Origin: Bifidobacteriaceae bacterium NR021
GTDB taxonomy: Bacteria; Actinomycetota; Actinomycetes; Actinomycetales; Bifidobacteriaceae
Length of the DNA stretch: 10,732 bases
Assembly (NCBI GenBank): GCA_003585845.1
Contig: NQOP01000004.1
Location: 37,046-47,777 of the forward strand
Direction: 5' to 3'
Shown here: one piece after another, positions 1 to 6,336 of the stretch
Layout: the number at the start of each line of letters is the position of its first letter
How positions within the stretch are numbered: position 1 is the stretch's first letter
Position numbers and translations under genes: made by a program
Notes under the pieces: generated by a model
What the model saw: the letters and a program-made list of their open reading frames with translations, nothing else
What the model was told of the DNA's origin: nothing
The model's database searches: none

Positions 1-619
1 CAAGCTGGTTTGGCATAACAACATAAGCTTCATCTGGTACGCGCTTAGCAATCCAATGATGACCACCGACAGTTTCAAACCACCAAATCTCGTTCACATC
101 AGAAAATGCAACGCCATTCATCTCATAAGTACCGTACTTTTCAAGCAATGCACCCAAACGCTCAACGCCTTCGCGAGCGCTACGGATATAAGGCAAAACA
201 AGCGTTAAGAAGTCTTCTTCGCCAATTCCACCCGGCACTTCTGGCTTATAATCAGCGTCGCCTTCCTTACCTTGCGCTTTTTGAAGTTCAACCATTGGAT
301 CTGCGCCTAACACGCGCTCGTTAGATGTGAGCGTTTCGGTTGCACTCATTGCAACGTTTGCTTCGTTAACGCCAGCTTCTCCCCAAATTCCTTCGCGCAA
401 GTCTGCATTTGGCACGCTTGTGTATTGCATCGGATTATCCGGCAACTCGACTGTTACGTGGCTAAGAACAGACTTATAAACGCGAGGCTGATCTTCCGGC
501 TTTACTACCACTAAACGCTTCGGATTAAACTCGCCATTTGCCGAGTCTTCGTTACGCGCAATAAGCGTGGATCCGTCGTAACTTGCTTTTCGACCAACAA
601 GAATTGTTGTGCATGCCAT
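1..619 (-). CDS. C69-family dipeptidase (PepD/dipeptidase A type), 3' end cut off by window
   Basis: An open frame of 206 codons starts at the ATG at 619-617 and has no stop before the left edge, so only the N-terminal part is visible. The protein begins [13 protein letters not shown]. Cys3 followed by TTILVG and then [11 protein letters not shown] (about residues 15-25) is the N-terminal nucleophile region of peptidase family C69, whose members cleave dipeptides with an N-terminal-nucleophile cysteine. Further family-like blocks are [20 protein letters not shown] (about residues 77-96), a segment reading [21 protein letters not shown], and [20 protein letters not shown] near the end. No propeptide or signal peptide precedes the cysteine, so the enzyme is probably cytoplasmic and used in peptide nutrition (inference). 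The start is supported by GAGG at 628-631, eight bases upstream. The gene lies 112 bases downstream of the PEBP-like gene on the same strand. Family assignment is firm; substrate is unknown. Confidence 0.88.
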   Translation of the reverse strand, partial: MACTTILVGRKASYDGSTLIARNEDSANGEFNPKRLVVVKPEDQPRVYKSVLSHVTVELPDNPMQYTSVPNADLREGIWGEAGVNEANVAMSATETLTSNERVLGADPMVELQKAQGKEGDADYKPEVPGGIGEEDFLTLVLPYIRSAREGVERLGALLEKYGTYEMNGVAFSDVNEIWWFETVGGHHWIAKRVPDEAYVVMPNQL

Positions 620-642
620 ATTTGCATCCTCTGTTTTTAGAT

Positions 643-671
643 TTTATATTTTATTTTTTAGATTTGTTACT
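643..671 (-). promoter_or_regulatory. Possible dipeptidase promoter (weak)
   Basis: In the very A/T-rich leader of the dipeptidase gene, TATAAA (minus strand, 643-648) could serve as a -10 box. GTAACA (665-670), 16 bases upstream, matches TTGACA at four of six positions. Several overlapping A/T-rich alternatives exist, so this is only a candidate. Confidence 0.3.
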
Positions 672-678
672 GTTTGAT

Positions 679-734
679 TCTAACGCTTAGGCGTTAACTG
701 CTCCCCTAATTGGTTGCTCTAGCGCTTGCGTTTA
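679..734 (-). repeat. Two related GCG-rich motifs, one a perfect 6-bp palindrome, between PEBP gene and dipeptidase gene
   Basis: TAACGC-TTAG-GCGTTA at 681-696 is a perfect inverted repeat with a 4-base loop. A related copy at 718-734 overlaps the stop codon of the PEBP-like gene. On the minus strand the two share AACGC, then AAGCG, then TAGA, with starts 39 bases apart. Neither is followed by a run of T, so they do not look like terminators. They could be operator half-sites for the dipeptidase gene, which is inference. Confidence 0.4.
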
Positions 735-1283
735 GGCTTTACCAGTAAGGAACATTCCACCAGCGTCTACACCTGAATTTACATTTCTTACTTCGCGTAA
801 CAATTCATTCATGTAGAATCCCGGCTTAAGATTTAGCAAAGGCTTTTCTGTGCCAAAAACTTCAAACATGTATTCATGATCTTTATCAGGAGGCTGAGGA
901 CCGTTGTAACGCATAGTAATTGCTGGATCATTGCAGCCAATAAATCTGCTTGCTTGCGAGTTGCGTCCTTGAAGAGCTTCCGGAATCATAGAAGTCATTG
1001 TGCGAGAAAAATCTTCCGGTATTTGTAAAGCGTGAGAATCGTTAAAATCAAACATTAACGCTTCAACAGGCACGTTTGCAGCAGTCCAGTGAATCCACTC
1101 AAAACCACATACCGGTATTGCATCGTCGTCAACAAAACGCCAATGCAAATAATGCACAAAAGACGGCATATTATCAACGTAAAACGGGAAAGAAACTACC
1201 GGCACTCCGCTGATCTTATTCTGCTCCGGCGCAGCTTTAGAATAATCATCCGGAATGGTAGTGAAATCTGTAGAAATATTCAT
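732..1283 (-). CDS. YbhB/YbcL-like phosphatidylethanolamine-binding-protein (PEBP) family protein
   Basis: This 183-residue protein has the PEBP fold signature. VDDDAIP (51-57) corresponds to the DPDAP ligand-site segment, followed by the conserved WIHWTAANVP (63-72), GRNS (107-110), YNGPQPPD (126-133) and HEYMFEVFG (136-144). The usual DPD is DDD here, a proline-to-aspartate change in the anion-binding loop. There is no signal peptide or membrane segment, so it is predicted cytoplasmic. Bacterial members resemble the eukaryotic Raf kinase inhibitor protein but their physiological ligand is mostly unknown, so no pathway is assigned. The start at 1283 gives an N-terminus MNISTDFTTIPDDY, whose IPDxY run is usual in the family. 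No good Shine-Dalgarno precedes it, and a candidate promoter lies six bases upstream, so the transcript could be leaderless. The gene stands apart from holB, behind a terminator. Confidence 0.87.
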   Translation of the reverse strand: MNISTDFTTIPDDYSKAAPEQNKISGVPVVSFPFYVDNMPSFVHYLHWRFVDDDAIPVCGFEWIHWTAANVPVEALMFDFNDSHALQIPEDFSRTMTSMIPEALQGRNSQASRFIGCNDPAITMRYNGPQPPDKDHEYMFEVFGTEKPLLNLKPGFYMNELLREVRNVNSGVDAGGMFLTGKA

Positions 1284-1289
1284 AATTTA

Positions 1290-1318
1290 AGTATCTACCA
1301 TTACACAACACTAATCAA
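1290..1318 (-). promoter_or_regulatory. Candidate promoter of the PEBP-like gene, placed for a leaderless transcript
   Basis: On the minus strand TTGATT (1313-1318) and GATACT (1290-1295) are 17 bases apart, and each matches the sigma-70 type consensus at four of six positions. The -10 hexamer ends only six bases before the ATG at 1283-1281. That is the spacing seen where transcription begins at the start codon, and it fits the lack of a Shine-Dalgarno sequence. Confidence 0.4.
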
Positions 1319-1331
1319 CTGCGCGAGTAAC

Positions 1332-1354
1332 AAATAAACGCGAATGTTCGCGCA
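1332..1354 (-). terminator. Intrinsic terminator after holB
   Basis: Read on the minus strand, CGCGAA (1352-1347), the loop bases CA, and TTCGCG (1344-1339) form a hairpin directly followed by TTTATTT. It begins about a dozen bases past the holB stop codon and closes the topA-tmk-holB cluster. Strictly, the 2-base loop would open to a 5-bp stem with a 4-base loop. Confidence 0.7.
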
Positions 1355-1365
1355 ATCTAATCGTT

Positions 1366-2544
1366 CTATTGACTTTGCAAAAGTGAGCAAAATAGTGCTT
1401 CAAAAACAAGAGTTGCATTACCATTTCTCGAAAGCCGACGACGAGCAGTAGCAATGCTGTCAACACAATCCAATGCACTACTTGCTGTCATGCTTTGTGC
1501 CAACTGGACAATTCTAGACTTGTATTCCTGATTTATAATCGGCGAAGACTTTTGCGCTTCGTTAATAACAACTAAAACGTCTCTATACACGCTATCGATT
1601 GCGTCAAGAGAACGGCATAACACGTCGCGGCTTACACGAGTTACTTTACGTTTTACGTCATCCTTTTTTCCAATTGCATTGTAGCTTGCGCGCAATTTGG
1701 GCGGAATGCGATCCTCATCGCCTAATCCGTTAATTCTGCGAAATTCTTTTTGTTGAGCCTCAACATTTCGCTGAACCTCATCTTCTGCTTGTGCTTTTGC
1801 ATCGTCAATAAGCATTGCAGCAAGCATAATTGCGTCTGCAGCATCATGCATACGAAGCAATCCTGCAACAAGCTCATCTCGCCTACTTAAAGCACGCTCA
1901 TCGCTTGCGTAGATAAAAGCAGTTGCTATATTTCCTTGAGAAAGCCTGGCTGCACGATTTGCTAGCTTATTATCCGCATCCGTTTTTTTAGTAAGATATT
2001 CTGCTATAGACTGCTCGTTTGGAGTAGCTAATTGCACAAGTTGTGTACGCGAACGAATTGTTGGAAGCACATCCATAACACTTGAAGCGCATAAAAGCCA
2101 AATCGTATGCTCGCTTGGCTCTTCAATCTCTTTAAGAAGAACGTTCGTGCTACGTTCCAACATTCTGTCAACATCTTCAATAATTATGATTCGCCAAGGA
2201 GCAGTGCTAGGCATCTGCTCAGAAATCCCAATTGCCTCACGTACATCGTCAATACTAAGAGTTACGCCTTTTGTTGCAAGCGTATGCACATCAGGATGCG
2301 ATCCTGCTAAAACTTCTTTGGCAGTTTTACTAAGCTCACCTTCGCCGCTAATTCCATCACTGCCTTCTCCATGATCAGGACTTTCGAGAGCTGCAGCGAA
2401 AGCGCGCGCAACTTGCGCACTACCGAAGCCAGCAGCTCCGCAAATCAGCCAAGATTGCGCTATTTTGCTAGCATCCGCACAAGCAATTTTTCGCAGTCTA
2501 GAAACTACCTGTTCTTGCCCAATAACGCTATCCCACACACTCAT
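1366..2544 (-). CDS. holB: DNA polymerase III delta' subunit (clamp-loader), with degenerate nucleotide and zinc sites
   Basis: The delta' subunit is part of the clamp loader that places the beta sliding clamp on primed DNA. The 392-residue protein has the AAA+ layout: VIGQEQVV (7-14), a P-loop position at 36-43 reading GAAGFGSA, a Walker B-like IIIIEDVD (119-126), NVLLKEIEEPSEHT (134-147) and TIRSRT (162-167), which keeps the arginine finger of the SRC motif. The P-loop lysine is absent, as often seen in delta', which need not bind ATP. The four cysteines expected of the zinc module between the P-loop and the HPDV segment (83-86) are also missing. Residues 250-320 are charged and probably helical. 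The start is supported by AGGGGG seven bases upstream. The gene follows tmk after 54 bases in the same direction, and this pairing of dTTP synthesis with clamp loading recurs in bacteria. Confidence 0.92.
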   Translation of the reverse strand: MSVWDSVIGQEQVVSRLRKIACADASKIAQSWLICGAAGFGSAQVARAFAAALESPDHGEGSDGISGEGELSKTAKEVLAGSHPDVHTLATKGVTLSIDDVREAIGISEQMPSTAPWRIIIIEDVDRMLERSTNVLLKEIEEPSEHTIWLLCASSVMDVLPTIRSRTQLVQLATPNEQSIAEYLTKKTDADNKLANRAARLSQGNIATAFIYASDERALSRRDELVAGLLRMHDAADAIMLAAMLIDDAKAQAEDEVQRNVEAQQKEFRRINGLGDEDRIPPKLRASYNAIGKKDDVKRKVTRVSRDVLCRSLDAIDSVYRDVLVVINEAQKSSPIINQEYKSRIVQLAQSMTASSALDCVDSIATARRRLSRNGNATLVFEALFCSLLQSQ

Positions 2545-2598
2545 CGCTTCACCCCCTGCATAGCTTCTTTACTTCTTCACTTTATAAAGTTCGCTACT

Positions 2599-3303
2599 TT
2601 ATTTAGTTTCAATTTCTTCAATTAAGTTATGTACGTCTTGCACAATAAGTTCAGATAATGATTTCGCTGAGAACGTTGCGTCTAATACGCGATAACGATC
2701 TGCAGATTCCTGCGCTAAATCTAAAAATGCTTCTCTAGTGCGACGCGCGAAATCCATTCCAGCTGATTCCATGCGATCTTGCTCACGATGCAAACGTTTA
2801 AAAGCATCTTCCGGTTGCATATCTAGCAAATAAGTGCGATTAGGCCACAGAGAATCCGTTGCCCACTCACTTAAAGTTCGCACATCATCCATAGTCAATT
2901 CGCGGCCGCCTGCTTGGTAAGCAAGCGAAGAATCAATATAACGATCCGTTATTACTACTGCACCACGGCTAAGTGCAGGGCGAATCACTTGCGCAACATG
3001 CTGTGCACGATCCGCAGCAAAAAGCAAAGCTTCTGTTCTGGCAGATACACTCGTGCCATGCAACAGTATTTCGCGCAAAGACTTTCCAAGATCAGTTCCG
3101 CCAGGCTCACGCGTCACTACAACTTCTCGCCCCAAAGATTGCAAATGATCCTTAAGAGCCTCAACTTGCGTAGTTTTGCCAACGCCATCAATGCCCTCGA
3201 AAGAAATAAATAAACCTTTATTTGCATAAGATTGCTCACTTCTGCAGCCGCAGTTTCCTCCGCAAGCGCAGCCACCAGAGAAATCGTCATTTTTAGATGC
3301 CAT
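2599..3303 (-). CDS. tmk: Thymidylate kinase (dTMP kinase) with N-terminal cysteine cluster
   Basis: The enzyme phosphorylates dTMP to dTDP with ATP, the last specific step towards dTTP, in the cytoplasm. The 234-residue sequence shows the P-loop [11 protein letters not shown] (35-45), REPGGT (65-70) which holds the d[11 protein letters not shown] (95-102), the DRY motif (120-122) followed by IDSSLAYQ, and a LID region around 168-192 rich in arginine. All key residues are present. Unusual is a leading stretch of about 29 residues before the kinase domain that contains Cys12, Cys14, Cys18 and Cys20 in a CxCx3CxC pattern among glycines. There is no other in-frame start between 3303 and the P-loop, and GGAG lies eight bases before the ATG, so the extension appears to be translated. 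The gene sits between topA (47-base gap) and holB (54-base gap). Confidence 0.95.
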   Translation of the reverse strand: MASKNDDFSGGCACGGNCGCRSEQSYANKGLFISFEGIDGVGKTTQVEALKDHLQSLGREVVVTREPGGTDLGKSLREILLHGTSVSARTEALLFAADRAQHVAQVIRPALSRGAVVITDRYIDSSLAYQAGGRELTMDDVRTLSEWATDSLWPNRTYLLDMQPEDAFKRLHREQDRMESAGMDFARRTREAFLDLAQESADRYRVLDATFSAKSLSELIVQDVHNLIEEIETK

Positions 3304-3350
3304 ATTTTTGACTCCATATGCAAGGTCTATTTAATCTTTAGATTTCATTC

Positions 3351-6206
3351 CTATGCTTTTTTAGCGGTAGATTTTTTCGTAGTAGTCTTCTTTGTAGAAG
3401 TTTTCTTTGCTGTAGATTTTTTCGCAGTAGACTTCTTTTCAGAAGATTTTGCAGTGCTCTTAGTCGCGCGCTTTTTGCGTTTTACTGGACCTGCGGCACG
3501 CTTTTGCGCCAAAAGTGCAAACGCATCCTGCGGATCAATCGATTCAGGCGTATACTGCTTTGGCAAAGTGCGATTCGTTTCGCCATCAGTAATATAAGCT
3601 CCGTAGAAACCATCCTTAATAACTACTGGCTTTCCAGTTTCAGGATCTGCACCAAGCTCACGAAGAGGTGGCTTAGCGGCACCGCGAGTACGCTTACCGT
3701 ACTTTGGTTGCGCAAATAAAGCCTTCGCTTCTTCTAAAGTCGTACTAAAAATAGCGTCTTCACTAGAAAGGGATCGCGTATCCGGCTTAGATTCCACAGT
3801 TTCTCCAGCAGAAGTATCTACAGCAGAATATGTTTTAGTTAAATATGGACCGTAACGACCATTATTTGCTTCGATACGAGCTAGTTTCACAACGCCTTCT
3901 GCATCAACTTCTTCATACTCGCCAACCAAACGTGGCAAATTCAAAAGTTGCAACGCTTCTTGCAAAGTCAAAGTCGCTGGGTCCATGGTTTTAAACAAAG
4001 AAGCCATTTTTGGACGAGCTTTAGCAGACTTAGAAGCCTTAGAAGATTTAGAATCTTCCGCATTATCCTGCTCTTCTACCAGTGACACGTACGGACCGAA
4101 ACGACCGTTGCGCACTTCTACGTTCCCACCTGTTTCTGGATCTACTCCAAGCACACGTGGACCTTCAGCATTATTCTCAAGCAATTCTCGAGCAGCATCA
4201 ACAGTTAACTCATCTGGAGCTAAAGTTTCTGGCAAAGAAGCGTGACGAGGATTGCCTTCAGCATCAAGATTCTTAATGTCTTCTAGGTACGGACCATAGC
4301 GTCCAATACGCACATGCAAACCATCGCCAATGTCTATGGTATTTATTTCACGCGCATCGATTTCACCAAGCTCTGCAACCTGCTGTTGCAAACCAATATG
4401 AGCTTCATCAGCTGAATTAGCAGCACCCTCACCAGAACCGAAATAGAATCTAGTTAACCAATCGCGACCGGTTTCTTCACCGTGCGCAATTCTGTCCAAA
4501 CCATTTTCCATATCAGCAGTAAACGCGTAATCAACATACTTCGGGAAATTCGCTTCCAAAAGCTTAATTACAGCAAAAGCAAGCCAAGAAGGAATTAATG
4601 CACGTCCACGCTCATACACGTATCCGCGATCAATAATCGTGGAAATAATCGTTGCGTAAGTAGAAGGACGACCGATTTCCTTAGCTTCCAGCGTTTTAAC
4701 TAAAGAAGCTTCAGTATATCTTGCAGGAGGCTGAGTTTCGTGAGAATCCGCACTAACACTTTTAGCTTCAAGGACATCCCCAGCTTGCATTTGAGGAAGA
4801 GCCTTATCGCTTTCACCTTCAGTTGCATGCGCATTGCCAAAAACCTTCATAAAACCAGCAAAAGTAATTACTGTTCCAGAAGCTTGGAACAAAGCTTCTC
4901 CATATTCTCCAGCAGAAGCATTTAACTTAACAGTTGCAGTAAAACCTGTAGCATCAGCCATTTGTGACGCAAGGGTTCGTTGCCAAATAAGCGTATACAA
5001 TTTCAGCTGATCCGAAGGTAATTTATCCGCAAGCTCATCCGGGCTTAAGAAACGCGCTCCAGCAGGGCGAATACATTCGTGAGCTTCCTGAGCTCCTGCA
5101 GACGTCGTTGCGTACTGCTTAGGAGATTGCGAAACATACTCGTCGCCAAACGCTGCACGAGCGGCACTACGCGCAGCTTCGATAGCTTCTTTGGAAAGCG
5201 TTACGGAATCCGTACGCATATAAGTGATATAGCCGTTTTCGTATAAAGATTGCGCAGCTCGCATAGTTTGGCGAGAGCTCATTGAAAGTCGGTTTCCAGC
5301 AGTTTGCTGCAAAGTTGATGTAGTAAAAGGCGGCAAAGGACGGCGACGATACGGCTTCGTTTCCATAGAGTCAACTACAAAATCAGAATTTTCAAGAGCT
5401 TTAGAAAGCTTAGATGCAAAATCAGCATCAACATGCAAAGCTTTTTGTGATTCATCTTTTGTAGAAACCAACTCACCTTTTGAATTGAAATCTTTAGAAC
5501 CAGCCAAACGACGACCAGAAAGCTCGCTCATGCGCGCTTCAAAATCAACACTCTCGCCATCTGAGCCTTTAGAACTTAAAACCGCGCTAATATCCCAGTA
5601 AGACGCCTTAGTAAACGCCATACGCTCGCGTTCGCGCTCAACAATAAGCCTAGTAGCAACAGACTGCACACGTCCAGCAGAAAGACCAGGACCAACTTTC
5701 CTCCACAAAACAGGAGAAAGCTCATATCCATACAAACGGTCTAACACACGACGAGTTTCTTGCGCGTCAACCATATTGTCGTCAACATTTCGAGTATTAC
5801 TAAGCGAGGCTTGAATTGCATCCTTAGTAATCTCATGAAACACCATGCGCTTTACTGGCACAGTTGGCTTCAACGCTTCTACCAAATGCCACGCAATAGC
5901 TTCACCTTCGCGATCCTCATCAGTTGCCAGATATAATTCGTCAGCTTTTGCGAGCGCAGACTTTAAATCGGAAACAGTTTTCTTTTTATCTGATCCAACT
6001 ACGTAATATGGCGCAAAACCATGATCGACATCTACACCAAACTTGCCAAACGCCGCTTTGCGTGAGGCTGGAACTTGGCTTGGCTGAGCGAGATCGCGAA
6101 TATGCCCAACCGAAGCCATGACGGTGTAACCATTGCCTAAATACCCGCCAATTTTTCGCGCTTTCGTGGGAGACTCCACAATGACTAGCTTATTCTGTGC
6201 TGCCAT
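3351..6206 (-). CDS. topA: DNA topoisomerase I (type IA), actinobacterial form with lysine-rich tail
   Basis: The enzyme relaxes negative supercoils by single-strand passage. With the start at 6206 it has 951 residues. The N-terminal Toprim domain shows VIVESPTKA (8-16, with Glu11) and TDEDREGEAIAWH (95-107), whose Asp96, Asp98 and Glu100 bind magnesium. The catalytic tyrosine is Tyr329 in GYITYMRTDS. The C-terminal half lacks CxxC zinc fingers and instead has at least four repeats built on GRYGPY (RIGRYGPYLED, RNGRFGPYVSL, NNGRYGPYLTK and a divergent KDGFYGAYITD), as in other Actinobacteria. Residues 908-951 form a tail with 17 lysines, made of variations on KKSTAKK; such tails increase DNA binding and processivity in relatives. 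A longer frame opens at an ATG at 6236, but the strong AAAGGAG five bases before 6206 makes the later ATG the likely start. First gene of the topA-tmk-holB cluster. Confidence 0.97.
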   Translation of the reverse strand: MAAQNKLVIVESPTKARKIGGYLGNGYTVMASVGHIRDLAQPSQVPASRKAAFGKFGVDVDHGFAPYYVVGSDKKKTVSDLKSALAKADELYLATDEDREGEAIAWHLVEALKPTVPVKRMVFHEITKDAIQASLSNTRNVDDNMVDAQETRRVLDRLYGYELSPVLWRKVGPGLSAGRVQSVATRLIVERERERMAFTKASYWDISAVLSSKGSDGESVDFEARMSELSGRRLAGSKDFNSKGELVSTKDESQKALHVDADFASKLSKALENSDFVVDSMETKPYRRRPLPPFTTSTLQQTAGNRLSMSSRQTMRAAQSLYENGYITYMRTDSVTLSKEAIEAARSAARAAFGDEYVSQSPKQYATTSAGAQEAHECIRPAGARFLSPDELADKLPSDQLKLYTLIWQRTLASQMADATGFTATVKLNASAGEYGEALFQASGTVITFAGFMKVFGNAHATEGESDKALPQMQAGDVLEAKSVSADSHETQPPARYTEASLVKTLEAKEIGRPSTYATIISTIIDRGYVYERGRALIPSWLAFAVIKLLEANFPKYVDYAFTADMENGLDRIAHGEETGRDWLTRFYFGSGEGAANSADEAHIGLQQQVAELGEIDAREINTIDIGDGLHVRIGRYGPYLEDIKNLDAEGNPRHASLPETLAPDELTVDAARELLENNAEGPRVLGVDPETGGNVEVRNGRFGPYVSLVEEQDNAEDSKSSKASKSAKARPKMASLFKTMDPATLTLQEALQLLNLPRLVGEYEEVDAEGVVKLARIEANNGRYGPYLTKTYSAVDTSAGETVESKPDTRSLSSEDAIFSTTLEEAKALFAQPKYGKRTRGAAKPPLRELGADPETGKPVVIKDGFYGAYITDGETNRTLPKQYTPESIDPQDAFALLAQKRAAGPVKRKKRATKSTAKSSEKKSTAKKSTAKKTSTKKTTTKKSTAKKA
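3354..3485 (-). repeat. Degenerate short repeats encoding the lysine-rich TopA tail
   Basis: The last 44 codons of topA repeat a unit translating to KKSTA, KKTST or KKTTT with mixed lysine codons. The repetition is clear in protein and imperfect in DNA. Such tracts can change length by slippage without breaking the frame in units of three. Confidence 0.6.
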
Positions 6207-6211
6207 ATTCG

Positions 6212-6218
6212 CTCCTTT
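6212..6218 (-). promoter_or_regulatory. Ribosome-binding site that decides the topA start
   Basis: AAAGGAG on the minus strand ends five bases before the ATG at 6206-6204. The upstream in-frame ATG at 6236 has no comparable site and lies near the predicted transcription start, so translation should begin at 6206. Confidence 0.8.
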
Positions 6219-6231
6219 CCTAACACAATCG

Positions 6232-6255
6232 AACATATAATCCGAACTATATGTT
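6232..6255. repeat. Perfect 8-bp inverted repeat over the topA promoter
   Basis: AACATATA (6232-6239) and TATATGTT (6248-6255) are exact reverse complements separated by eight bases (ATCCGAAC). The right arm overlaps the proposed -10 box and the left arm the proposed transcription start of topA. The half-site spacing of 16 bases centre to centre is close to two turns apart on one face and would suit a dimeric repressor, but no regulator is identified. Confidence 0.6.
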
Positions 6256-6275
6256 TCACGCTAACTGTATCGCAA
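6246..6275 (-). promoter_or_regulatory. Candidate promoter of topA-tmk-holB
   Basis: On the minus strand TTGCGA (6270-6275; four of six to TTGACA) and TATAGT (6246-6251; five of six to TATAAT) are 18 bases apart. Initiation near 6239 would leave a leader of about 33 bases with the strong topA ribosome-binding site. Confidence 0.5.
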
Positions 6276-6298
6276 CTTAAGTTATACGTCTATTACAT

Positions 6299-6312
6299 TC
6301 CACCTCGGTGGA
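6299..6312. repeat. Small palindrome TCCACC-TC-GGTGGA between PAP2 gene and topA
   Basis: Two 6-base arms surround two bases, 25 bases past the PAP2-gene stop codon. On the minus strand it is not followed by a T run, so it is a poor intrinsic terminator, but it could still be a weak one or a protein-binding site. Confidence 0.35.
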
Positions 6313-6336
6313 TAAAAGCAGATAGAGTAGACAATA

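Noticed and set aside
106..324. Plus-strand frame of 72 codons
   Set aside because: Antisense to the C69 dipeptidase, whose conserved blocks read through without interruption.
3232..3597. Plus-strand frame of 121 codons rich in Phe and Val
   Set aside because: It is antisense to the lysine-rich end of topA and the start of tmk; the Phe/Val runs are simply the reverse complement of lysine and serine/threonine codons.
6207..6236. Ten extra codons at the front of topA
   Set aside because: The ATG at 6236 has no ribosome-binding site, overlaps the promoter-region inverted repeat, and the ATG at 6206 has a near-ideal AAAGGAG.
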